From JADKAV01 sp963733395 (GTDB lineage: Bacteria; Actinomycetota; Actinomycetes; S36-B12; UBA10799): DNA of 64,000 bases. Shown one piece after another: positions 60,640-64,000 of the stretch (the first letter of the stretch is position 1; each line of letters starts with the position of its first letter). Made by a program: the position numbers and the translations under genes. The DNA is taken from positions 62,001 through 126,000 of the forward strand of contig CAVTCZ010000013.1 in NCBI GenBank assembly GCA_963733395.1, in the 5' to 3' direction. The notes beneath the pieces are model-generated. The model had not been told where the DNA came from and did no database searches. It worked only from the letters and a program-made list of their open reading frames with translations.

Positions 60640-61311
60640 GTGAAGAGAGTCGTTTTGGGGATCCTCGGGGCCGTTCTGGGCCTGGTCGGGCTGGCACTAC
60701 TGGGCGGGGGAGCGGTTCTGCTCACGCTGTTCGGGACCGATGGCAAGGCGGAGATCCCGATCGGGGCGATCGCCTCCAAGGACGGCCGGGCCGTGGTGAT
60801 GACCGACTTCGAGATCAGCAGTGACGCACCGCTGCCGATGGACGAGACCTGGTTCGACCTGCAACTGGAGGTCACCGGTGAGCAACCGCTGTTCGTCGGA
60901 GTCGCCGCGAAACCCGATTCCCTGGAGTACCTGCAGGGTGTGCCCTACTCGCTGATCACCGGCATCGACAGTTCGTCGGACACGTTCAACGAGACCACCA
61001 TCCCCGGCGACCGGGTACCGGAGGCGCCGGAGGCGCAGGCATTCTGGACGGACAAGCAGGTCGGAACCGACGTGACGGTCTCCTGGCCGGTCTCGGACGG
61101 GGACACGACGTTGGTGGTCATGGACGAGGGTGGGTCGCGCGCAGTGACCGCGGACATCTCGGTGCTGGTGACTGTCGCCTGGGCCGGTTCCCTGGGCATC
61201 GGCTTGATCATCGCGGCGCTGGTCCTGCTCGGGGTGGCGATCGCCGTGCTGGTGGCTGCCTTCCGGGCAGGTTCCGAACGGCCGGCCCAGCAGTGGCCGA
61301 CTGGCACTTAG
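60640..61311 (+). CDS. Two-helix membrane protein of unknown function
   Basis: An N-terminal helix (VVLGILGAVLGLVGLALLGGGAVLLTLFG) and a C-terminal helix (VAWAGSLGIGLIIAALVLLGVAIAVLVAAF) flank a soluble, acidic, beta-rich domain of about 140 residues, likely outside the cell. The central domain has recurrent TTLVVMDEGG and LFVGVAAKPDSLEYLQGV patterns seen in uncharacterised actinobacterial proteins. GTG 60640 is the start. It lies just upstream of the conserved envelope cluster, but I do not know whether it belongs to it. Confidence 0.65.
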   Translation: MKRVVLGILGAVLGLVGLALLGGGAVLLTLFGTDGKAEIPIGAIASKDGRAVVMTDFEISSDAPLPMDETWFDLQLEVTGEQPLFVGVAAKPDSLEYLQGVPYSLITGIDSSSDTFNETTIPGDRVPEAPEAQAFWTDKQVGTDVTVSWPVSDGDTTLVVMDEGGSRAVTADISVLVTVAWAGSLGIGLIIAALVLLGVAIAVLVAAFRAGSERPAQQWPTGT

Positions 61312-61314
61312 GCT
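61309..61314 (+). promoter_or_regulatory. Candidate -10 box (TAGGCT) for the envelope cluster
   Basis: TAGGCT overlaps the stop of the preceding gene and ends 6 nt before GTG 61321, which makes that GTG the likely start of a leaderless operon mRNA. Confidence 0.4.
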
Positions 61315-61320
61315 GTGCGG

Positions 61321-61899
61321 GTGGAGGTCCAATCGACGCAGGTCCAGTCGGACCGGGTGCTCACGCTGCCCAACGTCCTGTCTGCCCTTCGATTGCTCGG
61401 GGTGCCTGTCTTCCTGTGGCTGATCCTGGTTCCGGAAGCTGACGGACTGGCGATCGTGCTGCTGGCCGTGGCCGGATTCACCGATTGGCTGGACGGCTAC
61501 CTGGCGCGCAAGTGGCACCAGATCACCCGGGTCGGGCAGTTGCTGGATCCGATCGCGGACCGGCTCTACATCCTCGCCACTCTCGTGGGGCTGCTCATCC
61601 GCGGCATCGTGCCGTGGTGGTTCGTGGTCCTCCTGGTCTCGCGCGACCTGATCATGGCTCTGGTGCTCGTCGTCCTCAAGCGGCGCGGTGTCACGGGTCT
61701 GCCCGTGCACTTCCTCGGCAAGGCCGCCACCTTCTGCCTGCTGTACGCCTTCCCGCTGTTGTTGCTCGGCGACGGCAGCGGTGGATTGGCCGAGACCGCC
61801 AGGATCTTCGGCTGGGCCTTCGCGGTGTGGGGCACGGCTCTGTATTGGTGGGCGGCGGTGCTCTACCTCGGTCAGGCGCGCCGGATCATGCGATCGTGA
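61321..61899 (+). CDS. CDP-alcohol phosphatidyltransferase family protein (PgsA2-like)
   Basis: The CDP-alcohol phosphotransferase signature is complete: DWLDGYLARKWHQITRVGQL followed by LDPIAD, with all four metal-binding Asp residues. Six membrane helices are visible. Members transfer a phosphatidyl group to glycerol phosphate, inositol phosphate or cardiolipin acceptors; in this gene position mycobacteria have pgsA2. GTG 61321 gives 192 residues; GTG 61315 would add two. It overlaps the DUF881 gene by 4 nt (GTGA) and so heads the conserved cluster. Confidence 0.88.
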   Translation: MEVQSTQVQSDRVLTLPNVLSALRLLGVPVFLWLILVPEADGLAIVLLAVAGFTDWLDGYLARKWHQITRVGQLLDPIADRLYILATLVGLLIRGIVPWWFVVLLVSRDLIMALVLVVLKRRGVTGLPVHFLGKAATFCLLYAFPLLLLGDGSGGLAETARIFGWAFAVWGTALYWWAAVLYLGQARRIMRS

Positions 61900-62702
61900 C
61901 CAGCCACCTGCCCGGGAACCTGCTCGACCGGCTGATCGCAGATGCGCAGGCCGACGACTACACGCTGGCCGCCGAGCAGCATCCCGGCGCGAAGGGCAGC
62001 CGGTGGCTGACCCTGGTGCTCTGCGCGGTGATCGGCTTGCTGTTCGCAGCCGCGGGCTGGCAGTGGCAGAGTGTGCAGCCGTCGGCGCAGGAGCGCCGTG
62101 CGGATCTGATCACCCGGATCAACGCCGCGGACGCCAAGGCGGAGCAGGAGCAGGCGCAGGCGGCTGAACTGCGCGCCTCGGTCTCGCAGTTGCAGCAACT
62201 GGCCACCAGCGGGTTGGGTGAGGACTTCACCAGTCAACTGCGCTCCGTGGAGATCGCCTCCGGGTTCGTGGGGCTCGAAGGCCCCGGGGCCGTGCTGATC
62301 ATGGACGACGCAGTGCCGCCCCTGCCCCGTGGCGTGGAGCCCGATGAGGCGAAGGTCTTGGACATCGACGTGCAGACGGCAGTCAACGGACTCTGGGAAG
62401 CCGGTGCGGCGGCGATCGCCATCAACGACATCCGGCTCACCTCGGTCACCGCCATCCGGACCGCCGGCGAGGCCATCCTGGTCGACTACCGGCCGTTGGA
62501 ACCCCCCTACCGGATCGCGGCCGTGGGCCCGGCCGATCTGGCCGACCGGTTCGCCGATGGTCAGACCAGTGACGAGCTCGCCCAACTGGGCCGGGACTAC
62601 GGCATACAGTCGGAGGTGACGCCGGCCGAGCAACTGCGGGTGCCGGCGTCGACGGCCAACCTGCCGACCAAGGCCGAAGTGGTGAAGGGAACAGGCGAAT
62701 GA
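61896..62702 (+). CDS. DUF881 family membrane-anchored protein
   Basis: A cytosolic N-terminus, one helix (LTLVLCAVIGLLFAAAGW) near residue 45 and a coiled-coil (QERRADLITRINAADAKAEQEQAQAAELRASVSQL) lead into the DUF881 domain. This is recognisable by GAVLIMDDAV, VNGLWEAGAAAIAINDIRLT, TAGEAILVDYRPLEPPYRI and the final VTPAEQLRVPA. The family is linked by gene order to sbp and to division/envelope genes in Gram-positive bacteria; its biochemical role is unknown. The GTG 61896 start overlaps the upstream stop, and its own stop overlaps sbp. Length is 268 residues. Confidence 0.9.
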   Translation: MTSHLPGNLLDRLIADAQADDYTLAAEQHPGAKGSRWLTLVLCAVIGLLFAAAGWQWQSVQPSAQERRADLITRINAADAKAEQEQAQAAELRASVSQLQQLATSGLGEDFTSQLRSVEIASGFVGLEGPGAVLIMDDAVPPLPRGVEPDEAKVLDIDVQTAVNGLWEAGAAAIAINDIRLTSVTAIRTAGEAILVDYRPLEPPYRIAAVGPADLADRFADGQTSDELAQLGRDYGIQSEVTPAEQLRVPASTANLPTKAEVVKGTGE

Positions 62703-63031
62703 TCGCGTTGATCGGGTTGATCGTGGGGATCATCCTCGGTGTGGTGTTCTCCCCGGAGGTGCCTGCCTGGATGGACGCCTACCTGCCGGTGGCGGTCATC
62801 GCGGGACTGGATGCGGTCTCCGGAGCCCTGCGCTCGATGCTCGACGGCAACTTCTCCGACAAGGTGTTCGTGGTCTCGTTCATCGGCAATGTCGCGGTCG
62901 CCTGTGCCCTCGTCTGGCTCGGTGACCAGCTCGGGGTGGGAGCTCAGATGTCCACCGGCGTGGTCGTCGTCCTGGCGATGCGGATCTTCGCCAACGCCGC
63001 CGCCATCCGCCGGAAGTTGTTCAAAGCATGA
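62699..63031 (+). CDS. sbp: Small basic protein (sbp, DUF1290)
   Basis: A 110-residue membrane protein with three helices (ALIGLIVGIILGVVF, YLPVAVIAGLDAVSGALRS, DKVFVVSFIGNVAVACALVWLG) and the conserved GLDAVSGALRSMLDGNFSDKVFVVSF stretch of the DUF1290 family. Its ATG overlaps the preceding DUF881 stop (ATGA). In Bacillus the homologue lies near ftsA/ftsZ; in actinobacteria it lies between two DUF881 genes, as here. Confidence 0.93.
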   Translation: MIALIGLIVGIILGVVFSPEVPAWMDAYLPVAVIAGLDAVSGALRSMLDGNFSDKVFVVSFIGNVAVACALVWLGDQLGVGAQMSTGVVVVLAMRIFANAAAIRRKLFKA

Positions 63032-63693
63032 GAGGCCGGCAGTGGGGCGTGGCCGTCGTCTGCATGTTGATCGGCATCGGGACCGTGGCGGTGGTGCGCG
63101 GCCAGGACACCGACGAGTTCCTGGCCAGTGCCCGGGAACCGGATCTGGTGCGCCTGCTGGACGACCTGCAGGCCCGGCAGTCCCGCCTCGACGGGGAGAT
63201 CCTGCGCCTGCAGGGCGCCGAGCAGCGCTTGCGGAGCGGGACCTCGGCCGAGGCCCTGCAGGAGACCCAGGAACGCGCCGATGACCTGCGCGTGCTGGCC
63301 GGCACCACGGCGGTGCGCGGCCCCGGGATCAAGATGCGGATCGATGGCGAGGATGCCTTCTTCGCCTCCGATCTGCTCAACACGGTGCAGGAACTCCGGG
63401 ACGCCGGCGCGGAGGCGATCGAGGTGAACGGGGTGCGGGTGGTCGTGAACACCTGGTTCACGGATGCTGCCGACGGCATCTCCGTGAGTGGCACGGTGCT
63501 ACGGCCACCGTTCGAGATCATCGCCATCGGTGGGCCGAGCACCATGGCCACCGCCATGCGTATCCCCGGCGGGGTTGCCGACACCGTCGAATCGCAGGAT
63601 GGCTCACTGGTCATCACCGAACTCGACAAAGTCGAGATCCGCAGCGTCGTCAACCTCTCAGAGCCGGACCCGAACGTCACCGTGACCGACTAA
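63028..63693 (+). CDS. Second DUF881 family membrane-anchored protein
   Basis: This 221-residue paralogue of the gene at 61896 has an N-terminal helix (WGVAVVCMLIGIGTVAVV), a coiled-coil of about 55 residues with LLDDLQARQSRLDGEILRL, and a DUF881 domain (GPGIKMRIDGEDA, LLNTVQELRDAGAEAIEVNG, TVLRPPFEIIAIGGP). Both DUF881 proteins probably face the extracytoplasmic side and may dimerise through the coiled-coils. ATGA overlap with sbp shows coupled translation. A leaderless gcvH follows. Confidence 0.9.
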   Translation: MRGRQWGVAVVCMLIGIGTVAVVRGQDTDEFLASAREPDLVRLLDDLQARQSRLDGEILRLQGAEQRLRSGTSAEALQETQERADDLRVLAGTTAVRGPGIKMRIDGEDAFFASDLLNTVQELRDAGAEAIEVNGVRVVVNTWFTDAADGISVSGTVLRPPFEIIAIGGPSTMATAMRIPGGVADTVESQDGSLVITELDKVEIRSVVNLSEPDPNVTVTD

Positions 63694-63696
63694 TCT
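63691..63696 (+). promoter_or_regulatory. Candidate -10 box (TAATCT), leaderless gcvH start
   Basis: TAATCT begins with the stop codon of the DUF881 gene and ends 7 nt before ATG 63704. Confidence 0.45.
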
Positions 63697-63703
63697 CTGG
63701 TGT

Positions 63704-64000
63704 ATGACACCAGATGATCGTCGTTTCACCCGCGAACATGAGTGGATCCTCTCTCTGGAGAACGGCAACGTGCGCGTGGGCATCACCGACTTCGCCCAGG
63801 ATGCGCTCGGCGACGTGGTCTTCGTGGCGCTTCCCGAAGTGGGGGTCAGCGTCAGTCCGGGGGACGCGGTCGGCGAGGTCGAGTCCACCAAGAGTGTGAG
63901 CGAGATCTACGCCCCGGTCGCCGGCACCATCGTGGCCCGCAACGACGCGGTCGAGACTGCTCCGGAGACCGTCAACGCGGATCCGTACGAGGGTGGCTGG
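63704..64000 (+). CDS. gcvH: Glycine cleavage system H protein (3' end beyond the window)
   Basis: GcvH carries the aminomethyl group of glycine on a lipoyl-lysine between the P, T and L proteins. The visible 99 residues include the N-terminal RFTREHEWI, GITDFAQDALGDVVFVALPE and the lipoylation site Lys in VGEVESTKSVSEIYAPVAG near residue 62. About 25-30 C-terminal residues are missing at the window edge. Its place after sbp/DUF881 matches mycobacteria, where garA (an FHA protein) and a MerR-type regulator follow. Confidence 0.95.
   Translation, partial: MTPDDRRFTREHEWILSLENGNVRVGITDFAQDALGDVVFVALPEVGVSVSPGDAVGEVESTKSVSEIYAPVAGTIVARNDAVETAPETVNADPYEGGW

Noticed and set aside
1..64000. tRNA, rRNA or prophage genes
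   Set aside because: No cloverleaf with conserved T-loop text, no rRNA segments and no phage structural or integrase genes were found by eye.

Overview
The window is 64 kb of very GC-rich DNA with compact genes, many GTG starts and 4-nt ATGA/GTGA overlaps. It comes from an actinobacterium. The best marker is the right edge: a CDP-alcohol phosphatidyltransferase, a DUF881 protein, a small basic protein (sbp), a second DUF881 protein and gcvH, the same order as pgsA2 to gcvH in Mycobacterium tuberculosis. A 13E12/DUF222-type HNH gene with a LexA-like box, GlgX, a SNF2/SWIM pair, and many TANNNT boxes 5-7 nt upstream of start codons (probable leaderless mRNAs) point the same way. I cannot place it at genus level.

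Layout. 0-5 kb: a truncated aldehyde dehydrogenase remnant, two small membrane proteins, an OsmC protein, the HNH gene, an alpha/beta hydrolase and a membrane protein. 5-15.5 kb: a crotonase, a 991-residue membrane hydrolase, a SWIM zinc-finger protein coupled to a SNF2 helicase, and a 964-residue fusion of a CrtI-like FAD enzyme with a GltD-like module. 15.8-24.7 kb: YdeI-like protein, two methyltransferases, an SPFH protein, glgX, a transglutaminase-like protein, a ferredoxin-reductase remnant with an FMN-binding protein, and uppP. 25-28 kb: an operon of a CbxX-type AAA ATPase, a SHOCT membrane protein, a 38-residue membrane microprotein and an SDR, then a divergent 25-codon ORF with an ideal Shine-Dalgarno and a 13-bp hairpin. 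28-38.8 kb: GH29 fucosidase, two hydrolases, an SDR, two CYTH-type proteins, a secreted protein, an SLC13-type transporter, a UPF0104-like membrane protein and a RibD-like reductase. 38.7-42.8 kb: a complete polyamine-type ABC operon (potA, potD, potB, potC). 43.6-50.7 kb: DsbA-like oxidoreductase, a secreted putative cysteine-peptidase-like protein, a DadA/PuuB-like FAD oxidase, GDSL hydrolase, glycerol facilitator, a membrane protein and an L,D-transpeptidase-like protein. 51-64 kb: YihY, a PHM-like copper lipoprotein, amidase, wax-ester synthase/DGAT, TerC, AzlCD, a secreted zincin and the sbp-gcvH cluster.

Two features cut across the window. First, intergenic DNA holds several unrelated-looking elements with one architecture: two direct units followed by two inverted units. 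In three copies the element is exactly 120 bp, with units 31 bp apart. A second sequence family reproduces almost the same geometry, and a third uses the same plan at smaller scale. A separate 20-22-bp motif recurs beside some of them. Second, eleven otherwise intact genes each need one or two single-base corrections to restore the family reading frame (twelve of the thirteen candidate sites are well supported), and nearly all corrected lengths come out as exact multiples of three. This suggests consensus errors in the assembly rather than gene decay. Genuine remnants also exist: the truncated aldehyde dehydrogenase, the reductase C-terminus and a secreted-protein tail.
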